Translations under genes and position numbers: made by a program
Assembly (NCBI RefSeq): GCF_014203235.1
Contig: NZ_JACHIN010000004.1
Coordinates: forward strand, 654,817-718,816
Source: Nonomuraea endophytica
GTDB lineage: Bacteria; Actinomycetota; Actinomycetes; Streptosporangiales; Streptosporangiaceae
Length of the DNA stretch: 64,000 bases
Reading direction: 5' to 3'
Notes under the pieces: generated by a model
The model's database searches: none
Told to the model about the DNA's origin: nothing
Seen by the model: only the letters and a program-made list of their open reading frames with translations
Shown: positions 41,625-48,971 of the stretch, one piece after another
How the letters are laid out: each line of letters starts with the position of its first letter
Position numbering within the stretch: position 1 is the first letter of the stretch

Positions 41625-42806
41625 TCACTTGATCACCATCGACGACAGGTAGCCGGACAGGTTGCGGGCGACCTCCTCGACGGAGTCGCCGCCGAACTTC
41701 TCGAGCGCCGCGTCGGCCAGGATCAGCGCGACCATGGCCTCGGCCACGATGCCGGCGGCCGGGACCGCGCAGACGTCGGAGCGCTCGTGGTGGGCCTTGG
41801 CCGCCTCGCCGGTCAGGACGTCGATGGTGGCCAGCGCCCTCGGGACGGTGGAGATGGGCTTCATGGCGGCGCTGACGCGCAGGATCTCGCCGTTGGACAT
41901 GCCGCCCTCGACGCCGCCCGCGCGGTTGGTGATGCGCTTGACGCCGTCCTCGGTGGTGTACTCGATCTCGTCGTGCGCGCGGGATCCGGGACGGCGGGCG
42001 GTCTCGAAGCCGTCGCCGACCGCGACGCCCTTGATGGCCTGGATGCCCATGAGCGCCCCGGCCAGGCGGGAGTCGAGGCGGCGGTCCCAGTGGGTGTAGC
42101 TGCCCAGTCCGGGCGGCAGGCCGTACGCGAGGACCTCGACGACGCCGCCGAGCGTGTCGCCGTCCTTGTGCGCCTGGTCGATGACGGCGACCATCGCGGC
42201 GCTGCCCTCGGCGTCGGAGCAGCGGACCGGGTCGTCGTCGATGCGCTGGAGGTCGCCGGGGCCCGGCAGGATCTCGGCCGGGGTGCGCGCGCCGCCGATC
42301 TCGGTGACGTGGCTGACGATGTCGACGCCGAGCGCCTGCTTGAGGAAGCGCCGGGCGACCTCGCCGAGCGCGACCCGGGCCGCGGTCTCGCGGGCGCTGG
42401 CCCGGTCGAGGACGTTACGGGCGTCGTCGAAGCCGTACTTCTGCATGCCCGCCAGGTCGGCGTGGCCGGGGCGGGGGCGCGAGCGGGGCGCGTTGCGCCC
42501 CATGCCCTCCAGCTCGGCCGGATCGACCGGGTCGGCCGCCATGACCTTCTCCCACTTGGGCCACTCGGTGTTGCCGACGCGGATGGCGACGGGACTGCCC
42601 ATCGTGCGCCCGTGGCGCACGCCGCCGACGATCGTCACCTCGTCCTGCTCGAACTTCATCCGGGCACCGCGCCCATAGCCGAGACGGCGGCGGCGCAGCG
42701 CCTCGTCGATGGCGGCCGTCGTCACCTCGACCCCGGCCGGCAGGCCCTCCAGGATGGCAACGAGTTCGGGGCCGTGGGATTCTCCGGCGGTCAACCAGCG
42801 CAACAT
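41625..42806 (-). CDS. aroC: Chorismate synthase
   Basis: A 393-residue enzyme producing chorismate from EPSP with reduced FMN. The N-terminus MLRWLTAGESHGPELVAILEG is diagnostic, as are GRGARMKFEQDEV, SRPRPGHADLAGMQKYGFDD with the catalytic-region His and RASARETAARVALGEVARRFL. The start is unambiguous: the family begins MLRWLTAGESHG. It is the first gene of the coupled aroC-aroK-aroB-aroQ-SGNH run. A 43-nt gap separates it from the prepilin peptidase gene upstream. Confidence 0.97.
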   Translation of the reverse strand: MLRWLTAGESHGPELVAILEGLPAGVEVTTAAIDEALRRRRLGYGRGARMKFEQDEVTIVGGVRHGRTMGSPVAIRVGNTEWPKWEKVMAADPVDPAELEGMGRNAPRSRPRPGHADLAGMQKYGFDDARNVLDRASARETAARVALGEVARRFLKQALGVDIVSHVTEIGGARTPAEILPGPGDLQRIDDDPVRCSDAEGSAAMVAVIDQAHKDGDTLGGVVEVLAYGLPPGLGSYTHWDRRLDSRLAGALMGIQAIKGVAVGDGFETARRPGSRAHDEIEYTTEDGVKRITNRAGGVEGGMSNGEILRVSAAMKPISTVPRALATIDVLTGEAAKAHHERSDVCAVPAAGIVAEAMVALILADAALEKFGGDSVEEVARNLSGYLSSMVIK

Positions 42807-42849
42807 GCCCCCAAGTCTTCCATGCGTGGCAGTGTGCTGATGTCGGTGT

Positions 42850-43512
42850 TCAGTTGCCGAGACAGAGCGCGCCGAGCGCCCCGAGCAGCATGAACGGCCC
42901 GAACGGGAACTCGGTGTCGCGCCCGCCCCGTTTGGTGGCCAGCAGCCAGACGGCGTAGAGGGCGCCGAGCACCTGCCCGCCGAGCGCCGCGGCCACCCAC
43001 TGCTCCCAGCCGAGCGCGCCCGTGGCCATGCCGATCAGCCCGGCCAGCTTGACGTCGCCCAAACCCATGGCCGTCGGTCTGGCGAACCACAGCACGCCGT
43101 ACAGGAAGGCCAGCGCGACCCCGCCCAGCAGCGCCTGCATCACCTCGCCCGTGGGCACCAGCGTGAGCGCCAGCAGCGGATAGGCGGGCAGCGTGAGCAC
43201 GTCGGGCAGCCGCGAGGTACGCCAGTCGACGACCGCCAGCGCGATCCCCACCAGCACGAAGAAGAGGTACGGCAGGCCCGCCCGCCAGACCACCAGCGCG
43301 CAGAGCCCGGCACCGGCCAGTTCGTGCCAGGGCGGGAACCGATACCGCGGCCACCGCACCAGCGCCCGCCTGGCCTCGGCCCGCGTGTCGGCAGGCTCGG
43401 CCTCGAAACCGTCGGCCATCGCCCGGACGTACCCGCCCCAGAGCAGCCCGGTGAGCGCACTCACCGCGATGAGAAGGCCGCCCACCCCCCGAGCGTAACC
43501 ACGCGCCCCCAC
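42850..43512 (-). CDS. Prepilin peptidase (A24 family), peptidase-only
   Basis: A 220-residue (or ~211 from a later GTG at 43485) polytopic membrane protease. The two active-site aspartates are visible in VDWRTSRLPD and in GLGDVKLAGL, the A24 pair that cleaves type IV prepilin leaders. The cysteine-rich methylase region of larger PilD enzymes is absent, and an arginine-rich loop sits there instead (ADTRAEARRALVRWPRYRF). Start choice is uncertain because neither GTG has a clear Shine-Dalgarno; the longer one supplies positive charge before the first helix. It lies just upstream of aroC, a common actinobacterial neighbour. No pilin gene is visible in the window. Confidence 0.86.
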   Translation of the reverse strand: MGARGYARGVGGLLIAVSALTGLLWGGYVRAMADGFEAEPADTRAEARRALVRWPRYRFPPWHELAGAGLCALVVWRAGLPYLFFVLVGIALAVVDWRTSRLPDVLTLPAYPLLALTLVPTGEVMQALLGGVALAFLYGVLWFARPTAMGLGDVKLAGLIGMATGALGWEQWVAAALGGQVLGALYAVWLLATKRGGRDTEFPFGPFMLLGALGALCLGN

Positions 43513-43551
43513 CCCGCACAGCCGAAAGCCCCAGCCCGGAGACCCCCGCAG

Positions 43552-44079
43552 CTAGTTGCGGCGCCAGGGCCAGCGGATGCCGCGCTTGGCCGGTTCGAGG
43601 CGGGCGACGGTGACGCCCTCGGCGGTGGTGCCGGTGGCGATCGCGGCCAGCGCCGCCAGCACCTCGCCCTCGATGACGAAGGACACCGGCCCGGCCACGT
43701 CCACCACCACGGCGGCGGCCTTCTCCCCCGCGGCCGCCCGGCACACGTCGAGGGTGCTCACCTGGATCGGCCGCGCGTCGGGCCGCCACAGGGCCAGCGA
43801 CCGCGCCGAGGTGAACGCGAGCACCGCCTCCCGCCCGTCCTGGCCGACGAGCTTGGGCAGTGCCATCTCGCTTTCCTTCTCCTGCTTGAGCCCGTGCTCG
43901 CCGACCTCGGAGGAGGTCAGCAGCGCCACCACGGGCACCAGCAGCCGGGCGCCGCTCAGCGCCGACAGCACCCCGGTGGCGTCGGCCTCGCCCGCCGCGT
44001 AGGCGGACAGCGCGGCGGCGACGGCGGCGTCGGCGCTGCCGTCGTCATCGGGTACGAGGGGCTGCGGAATGCTCGGCAC
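43552..44079 (-). CDS. SseB-like domain protein
   Basis: A 175-residue cytoplasmic protein resembling the SseB N-terminal domain family. Features are LSALSGARLLVPVVALLTSSE, then EMALPKLVGQDGREAVLAFTSARSLALWRPDARP, with the conserved Ala-Phe-Thr strand. Functions of actinobacterial members are mostly unknown. The GTG at 44079 is the likely start (MPSIPQPLVPDDDG); a longer reading passes into the repeat region upstream. The gene lies downstream of the ldcA hairpin on the same strand and upstream of the prepilin peptidase, 39 nt away. The C-terminal RLEPAKRGIRWPWRRN is basic. Confidence 0.84.
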   Translation of the reverse strand: MPSIPQPLVPDDDGSADAAVAAALSAYAAGEADATGVLSALSGARLLVPVVALLTSSEVGEHGLKQEKESEMALPKLVGQDGREAVLAFTSARSLALWRPDARPIQVSTLDVCRAAAGEKAAAVVVDVAGPVSFVIEGEVLAALAAIATGTTAEGVTVARLEPAKRGIRWPWRRN

Positions 44080-44095
44080 AACGCACGAGATTACG

Positions 44096-44121
44096 CCCGG
44101 CTGCGCCCTGCTGCAGCCGGG
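44096..44121 (-). terminator. Perfect 9-bp hairpin after ldcA
   Basis: CCCGGCTGC and GCAGCCGGG flank an 8-nt loop, about 50 nt past the ldcA stop on the minus strand. There is no U-run. Short GGGCGCA-type direct repeats fill 44113-44165 on its upstream side. Confidence 0.55.
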
Positions 44122-44171
44122 CGCAGCCGGGCGCACCGGGGCACATCAGGGCGCACCAGGGCGCAGCCCGG

Positions 44172-45095
44172 CTATGCCAGGGCGGGTTTGAGCAGGGTCA
44201 GGACCCCGGCCTCGGTGTCGAGGCGGGCGGGTACGCCGATGGGGTAGGTCTGCATCGGGATGTTGTGGCCGATGTCCGCCCCGGCCAGCACCGGCACGCC
44301 GAGGTCGCCGAAGCGGTCGGCGAGCAGCCGTTCCACGTCACCGGGGTCGCCGCACTCGGTGAACGTGCCGAGCAGGATCCCGGCCACCCCGTCGGTGTAG
44401 GTGGACCGGCGAAGCTGGGTGAAGATGCGGTCGAGGCGGAAGGTGTACTCGTCCACGTCCTCCAGGAAGAGGATGGCGCCCTTGGCCGGCAGCGACGTGT
44501 CGGTCCCCAGGCTCGCGGCCAGCAGGCTGGCGTTGCCGCCGACCGTGACGCCCTCGGCCACCCCGGGCACGATGGCACGCGCCCCGGCGAACCGCAGCTC
44601 GGTGACAGGCGTGGTGATCATGGCCATGAGCTTGTCGAACGCGTACGAGCCCGCGCCCTCGTGGAAGGCGTCGCAGGCCACCATCGGCCCGAAGAAGCTG
44701 CCCCACCCGAGCTTGACGGCCAGCGCCTCCAGCAGCGCCGTCACGTCGGAGTACCCGGCCACGACCTTGGGCGCGCCCGGGTCGATGCGCGACCAGTCGA
44801 CGAGCTCCAGCGTGCGCTGGGCGCCGTAGCCGCCTCCCGCCATCAGCACTCCGGCGTACGCGGGGTCGGCCAGCGCCCTGGTCAGGTCGGCGGCGCGCAG
44901 GGCGTCGTCACCGGCGAGGTAGTCGAAGCCGGTCCCGGCGGCCCGCGCGGAGTCGAAGACCTCGGGCTCCAGCCCGAACGCCTTGAGCGCCGCGACGCCG
45001 CCCGCCAGCTTGGTCTGGTTGCACGGGCTGGAGGCGACGATGACGGCGACCCGGTCGCCGGGGCGCAGGGCGGGCGGGGGGATGAGGCGGTTCAC
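44172..45095 (-). CDS. ldcA: LD-carboxypeptidase (S66 family)
   Basis: A 307-residue serine peptidase of the LdcA/MccF family. The N-terminal PPALRPGDRVAVIVASSP is typical. The nucleophile Ser is in GYSD (about residues 114-117). The remaining triad, Glu and His, lie further on, probably in FLEDVDEYTF and DIGHNIPMQTYPIG. Classical LdcA removes D-Ala from murein tetrapeptides during cell-wall recycling; MccF-like relatives hydrolyse toxic peptides instead. No signal peptide is present, so it acts in the cytoplasm on imported peptides. The GTG at 45095 overlaps the oppF stop (GTGA) and has GGAGG at a good distance, tying it to the importer. Confidence 0.92.
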   Translation of the reverse strand: MNRLIPPPALRPGDRVAVIVASSPCNQTKLAGGVAALKAFGLEPEVFDSARAAGTGFDYLAGDDALRAADLTRALADPAYAGVLMAGGGYGAQRTLELVDWSRIDPGAPKVVAGYSDVTALLEALAVKLGWGSFFGPMVACDAFHEGAGSYAFDKLMAMITTPVTELRFAGARAIVPGVAEGVTVGGNASLLAASLGTDTSLPAKGAILFLEDVDEYTFRLDRIFTQLRRSTYTDGVAGILLGTFTECGDPGDVERLLADRFGDLGVPVLAGADIGHNIPMQTYPIGVPARLDTEAGVLTLLKPALA

Positions 45096-46258
45096 TGAGG
45101 TACCTCCGAACAGGCCACGGAATCGGCCGGGGACAGGACGGGCAGATCGATCGTGTCGCATCCGGCGACACGGACGGGACACCTGGGGTGGAAACGGCAC
45201 CCTGTGGGCACGCGGGTGGGGTCGGGCGGCTCGCCGGTGAGCACGATCCGCTCGGGCGAGTCGGGCAGGACCGACAGGAGCGCCCGGGTGTAGGGGTGGC
45301 GGGGCCGTAGCAGCACCTCTTCGACGGTGCCGGTCTCGACGATCCGGCCCAGGTACATGACCGCGACCCGGTCGGCGATGTTCCAGGCCAGGCCGAGGTC
45401 GTGGCTGACCACGAGCGCCGACAGGCCCAGCTCGTCGCGCAGGGACAGGATGAGCTTGAGTATCTCCCCACGGACGGAGGCGTCCAGCGAGGCCACGGGC
45501 TCATCGGCGACGATCACCGAGGGGTTGAGGGCAAGGGCCCCGGCTATGACCACACGCTGCTGCTGCCCGCCGGACAACTCATGCGGAAAGCGCCGGTAGA
45601 ACTCCTCGGGCGGTCGCAGCCCGGCCTTGGAGAGCGCCCCCCGCACCCGCTCCCGCAACCCCTCACCACCCAGAAGCCGCTCGCTATCGCCGAGCAGACG
45701 ACGCTCGCTGTCGCGGTCTGAAAGCCCCTGGCCGTCGCGGGGCAGGAATCCTTGGCTGTCGCGAAGTGAGTAGCTCTCGCTGTCGCGGAGCGGACGCCGC
45801 TCGCCTTCGCGGCCTGAAAGGCCCTGGTTGTCGCGGGGTAGCGGGTCTTCGGTGTCGCGGGGTGGAAGCCCCTCGGTGTGGGGCGGTCGGCCGGTTCTGG
45901 CGCGCAGGCGGCCGCCCCCCTCGCCGTGCAGGCGGGGGCCTTCGGCGACGGCGTCGAAGACGTTCTGGCGGGGGTTGAGGGCGCCGCCCGGGTCCTGGAG
46001 GACGAGTTGGACGCGGCGGCGGAAGGCGCGCATGCGGCGCGGGTCCAGGGGCTCGCCCTGGTACAGGACCTGGCCGGAGGTGGGGGGTATCAGGCCGACC
46101 AGCGCCCTGGCCAGCGTGCTCTTGCCGCAGCCGGACTCGCCGATGAGGGCGACGATCTCGCCGGGCCGTACCTGGAGGTTGACGCCGTCGACGGCGCGCG
46201 CGGGCGGGCGGCCGCCGCGGGCGGGGTGGACGACGGTCAGGTCGCGGGCCTCAAGCAT
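45092..46258 (-). CDS. Opp/Dpp ABC ATPase (OppF-like) with repeat insertion
   Basis: A 388-residue ATPase. Walker A GESGCGKST is at residues 40-48, the Q-loop VLQDP at 86-90, the signature LSGGQQQR at 228-235, Walker B VIVADEP about 248-254 and an H-loop in SHDLGL. The C-terminal CRFHPRCPVRVAGC motif is the Opp/Dpp zinc/Fe-S-like tail. Between Q-loop and signature, residues ~130-201 are nine tandem 8-residue units of the form xLxxRDxE/Q, which normal OppF lacks; without them the protein would be of ordinary length. The insertion is in frame, so the ATPase may still work. The ATG at 46258 lies 8 nt inside the oppD end. Confidence 0.92.
   Translation of the reverse strand: MLEARDLTVVHPARGGRPPARAVDGVNLQVRPGEIVALIGESGCGKSTLARALVGLIPPTSGQVLYQGEPLDPRRMRAFRRRVQLVLQDPGGALNPRQNVFDAVAEGPRLHGEGGGRLRARTGRPPHTEGLPPRDTEDPLPRDNQGLSGREGERRPLRDSESYSLRDSQGFLPRDGQGLSDRDSERRLLGDSERLLGGEGLRERVRGALSKAGLRPPEEFYRRFPHELSGGQQQRVVIAGALALNPSVIVADEPVASLDASVRGEILKLILSLRDELGLSALVVSHDLGLAWNIADRVAVMYLGRIVETGTVEEVLLRPRHPYTRALLSVLPDSPERIVLTGEPPDPTRVPTGCRFHPRCPVRVAGCDTIDLPVLSPADSVACSEVPQ
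45656..45871 (-). repeat. Nine in-frame 24-bp tandem repeats inside oppF
   Basis: The 24-bp unit has a core like TGTCGCGG on the plus strand. It encodes GLPPRDTE, DPLPRDNQ, GLSGREGE, RRPLRDSE, SYSLRDSQ, GFLPRDGQ, GLSDRDSE, RRLLGDSE and a final divergent RLLGGEGL. Units are imperfect, so the array is not very recent. Confidence 0.92.
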
Positions 46259-47204
46259 GGACCTCTCCCTCCAGCACGCGCACGCACGCCGCGGTGCGCG
46301 CGGGTCCGCTCGGCCACAACACGACCTCCCCGGTACGGCAGGCGTCGCCCGCGTCCCCACATCGGGGGGCGAACGCGCATCCGGCGCCCAGGTCGCCTCG
46401 GGGCGGGTCTCCGGCCAGGCCCATCGGGTTGCGGCGGGAGGCGGGGTCGCCGATGGCGGGGAACGCGCCGGCCAAGGCCCGGGTGTAGGGGTGACGGGGG
46501 TCGCCGATGAGCTCGCGGGCGGGGCCCTGCTCGACGATCCGCCCGCCGTACATGATGGCGAGGGTGTCGCAGAGCTGGGCGAGGACGGACAGGTCGTGAC
46601 TGATCATGATGACCGCGATGCCGGACTCGCGCACGAGGCCGGACAGCAGGTCCATGATCTGTGCCTGGACCATCACGTCGAGTGCGGTGGTGGGCTCGTC
46701 GGCGATGATCAGGTCGGGGCGGCAGGCCAGCGCCATCGCGATCATGATGCGCTGGCGCTGTCCGCCGGAGAACTCGTGCGGGTAGCCGCGCAGCCGCTCC
46801 GGCGGCAGGCCGACGCTCTCCATCAGCTCGGCGGCGCGCTGCCTGGCCTGCTTATGGGTGGTTTTGTCGTGCAGCAGGATCGGTTCGCACAGTTGCTCGC
46901 CGATGGTGCGCACCGGGTTGAGCGCGCTCATCGCGCCCTGGAAGACGACCGAGGCGGCCGACCAGCGTACGGCGCGCAGCCGGGCCCAGCGGGCGGTCAG
47001 CAGGTTCTCGCCCTTGAAGATCACCTCTCCGCTGACCTGGGCGGTGGCGGGCAGCAGACGCAGGAGGCCGAGCGCCATCGTGGACTTGCCGCAGCCCGAC
47101 TCGCCTGCCACGCCGAGGGTGCGGCCGGGTTCGAGGGTGAAGCTGACGCCGCGTACGGCGGGTGTGCCTCCGTAGGCGACGCGCAGGTCGCGGACCTCAA
47201 GCAT
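46251..47204 (-). CDS. Opp/Dpp ABC ATPase (OppD-like)
   Basis: A 317-residue ATPase with Walker A GESGCGKST, signature FSGGQRQR, Walker B LIIADEPTTALD and H-loop SHDLSVLAQL. The C-terminal extension has CAFAPRCGDAGDAC, the Opp-family cysteine cluster. Length is normal, and there is no repeat insertion as in OppF. Together with OppF it energises uptake of small peptides or similar solutes. The ATG at 47204 lies 8 nt inside the 3' end of oppC. All motifs for hydrolysis are intact. Confidence 0.94.
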   Translation of the reverse strand: MLEVRDLRVAYGGTPAVRGVSFTLEPGRTLGVAGESGCGKSTMALGLLRLLPATAQVSGEVIFKGENLLTARWARLRAVRWSAASVVFQGAMSALNPVRTIGEQLCEPILLHDKTTHKQARQRAAELMESVGLPPERLRGYPHEFSGGQRQRIMIAMALACRPDLIIADEPTTALDVMVQAQIMDLLSGLVRESGIAVIMISHDLSVLAQLCDTLAIMYGGRIVEQGPARELIGDPRHPYTRALAGAFPAIGDPASRRNPMGLAGDPPRGDLGAGCAFAPRCGDAGDACRTGEVVLWPSGPARTAACVRVLEGEVHA

Positions 47205-48018
47205 GCTGCACCATCCGGGGGTTGAGCAGGTGTTCCACGGCGCGGCCCGTCAGCGTGAAGCCGAGCACGACGAGCAGGATCGCGAGGCCGGGCGGCATCA
47301 GGTACCACCAGGCGCCGGCGGTGACGGCGCCGCCGGAGAAGGCGGTCTGCAGCATCGAGCCCCAGGTGACGCTGGTGGGGTCGCCGAGGCCGAGGAAGGT
47401 CAGGGTGGCTTCGGACAGGATGGCCGAGGCGACGGTCAGGGTGCTGGAGACGAGCACGAGCGGCATCACGTTGGGCAGCACGTGCCGGAGCATCACCTGG
47501 CGGTTGCCGGCGCCGAGCGCTCTGGCGCGTTCGATGAACGGCCTGGCCTCCACGGCGAGCGTCTGGGCGCGGACGAGGCGGGCGGTGGCGGTCCAGGAGG
47601 TGACGGCGATGGCGATCGTGATGGAGGCGGCGCCCTGGCCGAGCACGGCCGACAGCGAGATGGCCAGCGGGAGGCTGGGCAGGGCGATGAACCAGTCGGT
47701 GACGTGCATGAGCGCCTGCCCGATCCGGCCCTGGTAGTGGCCGGCGAGCAGGCCGACGGCGGTGCCGAGAAGCACGGTCAGCGCGGTGGCGATGAGGCCG
47801 ATGCTCAGCGACTCGCGGCTGCCCCAGATGACCAGGTGGAGGATCGAACGGCCGGCCAGGTCGGTGCCGAGCGGGTACGCGGCGCTGGGCGGGGCCAGCC
47901 GCGGGCCGTCGACCCTGACCACGTCGAGCTGGTCGTCGCCGATGTGCAGCGGGGCGGTGAGGGCGAGCAGGGCGAAGGCGGCCAGCACGCCGATCCCCCA
48001 CAGGCCGGAGCGCTTCAT
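47197..48018 (-). CDS. Opp/Dpp ABC permease (OppC-like)
   Basis: A 273-residue permease with six helices. The EAA-type coupling loop reads ARPFIERARALGAGNRQVMLRHVLPNV, contacting the ATPases. The N-terminal PLGTDLAGRSILHLVIWGSRESL is diagnostic of DppC/OppC. A 30-residue extracytoplasmic loop follows the first helix, as normal in the family. The ATG at 48018 overlaps the oppB stop by 4 nt, and its own 3' end overlaps oppD by 8 nt, so the five transporter genes are tightly coupled. No unusual features. Confidence 0.94.
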   Translation of the reverse strand: MKRSGLWGIGVLAAFALLALTAPLHIGDDQLDVVRVDGPRLAPPSAAYPLGTDLAGRSILHLVIWGSRESLSIGLIATALTVLLGTAVGLLAGHYQGRIGQALMHVTDWFIALPSLPLAISLSAVLGQGAASITIAIAVTSWTATARLVRAQTLAVEARPFIERARALGAGNRQVMLRHVLPNVMPLVLVSSTLTVASAILSEATLTFLGLGDPTSVTWGSMLQTAFSGGAVTAGAWWYLMPPGLAILLVVLGFTLTGRAVEHLLNPRMVQHA

Positions 48019-48971
48019 TGGACCCGCACCCGGGGGTCGAGGAAGCGGTAGGCGAGGTCGGCCAGCAGGTTCATGAGGATCACGCTCGCGCTGAAGATGA
48101 TGAAGGTGCCCTGCAGGAGCGGCAGGTCGGGGATCTTGAGTGCCTCGTAGGTGAGGTAGCCGAGTCCGGGCCAGGAGTAGACGGCCTCGACGGTGATGGC
48201 CCCGGTCACGAGCGTGCCGAGGTGCATGAAGATCATCGTCACGGAGGGCAGCAGCGCGTTCGGCACCGCGTGCTTCCTGCGCACGTCGGCGTCGGTCAGC
48301 CCTTTGGCGCGGGCGGTCAGCAGGTACGGGCTGCCGAGCTCGTCGATGACGGAGGCGCGCATCACCGTCACGTACTGGGCGAAGACCACCAGCACCATCG
48401 TCAGCGCGGGCAGCACCAGGTGGCGGGCGACGTCCAGCACGTGTTCGAGGCCGGTGGCGGCCAGCGACGGGTCGCTCATGCCGCCGCTGGGGAACCAGCC
48501 GCTGAACAGCACGAGCAGGATCATCCCGAGCCAGAACGTGGGCACCGACCACAGCGTCAGCGAGGCGCCGGAGGCGACCTTGTCGAACAGCGTGCCGTGC
48601 CGCCAGCCGCTGTGCACGCCCAGCCAGAGCCCGAGCGCGATGGAGATCACCGCCGCCGCGCCCATGAGCAGCAGCGTCGGCCCGAGGCGCTCGGCCACCA
48701 GCGAGGAGACCGACTGCTGGAACTGCCAGGAGAAGCCCAGCTCGCCGCGGAGCGTGTCGCCGGCGAAGGTGAGGAAGCGGTACCAGACCGGCTCGTCCAG
48801 GCCGAGCTGGACGCGGATCTGGGCGAGCTGCTCCTCGCTGGTCGGCCGCCCCCTGGTGAGGGTACGCACCGGGTCGGCGGGCATCAGGCTGAAGATCACG
48901 AACCCGATGACCAGCGTGACCAGGAAGCTCACCAGGGCCGCGGCGACCTTCTTGCCGAGGTACCTACTCAC
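48015..48971 (-). CDS. Opp/Dpp ABC permease (OppB-like)
   Basis: A 318-residue permease. The N-terminal helix VSFLVTLVIGFVIFSLMPADPV, followed by LGLDEPVWYRFL, is the family pattern of DppB/OppB. A five-helix bundle follows, with the EAA-type loop ELGSPYLLTARAKGLTDADVRRKHAVPNAL. The start ATG at 48971 lies 8 nt inside the oppA end. It builds the transport channel with OppC. Substrates of the family range from di- and oligopeptides to nickel and glutathione, so specificity is decided by OppA. Confidence 0.95.
   Translation of the reverse strand: MSRYLGKKVAAALVSFLVTLVIGFVIFSLMPADPVRTLTRGRPTSEEQLAQIRVQLGLDEPVWYRFLTFAGDTLRGELGFSWQFQQSVSSLVAERLGPTLLLMGAAAVISIALGLWLGVHSGWRHGTLFDKVASGASLTLWSVPTFWLGMILLVLFSGWFPSGGMSDPSLAATGLEHVLDVARHLVLPALTMVLVVFAQYVTVMRASVIDELGSPYLLTARAKGLTDADVRRKHAVPNALLPSVTMIFMHLGTLVTGAITVEAVYSWPGLGYLTYEALKIPDLPLLQGTFIIFSASVILMNLLADLAYRFLDPRVRVQ

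Noticed and set aside
45656..45871. Assembly artefact or decay of oppF
   Set aside because: The nine units are imperfect, keep the frame and retain Walker and signature motifs on both sides, so an intact gene is more likely.
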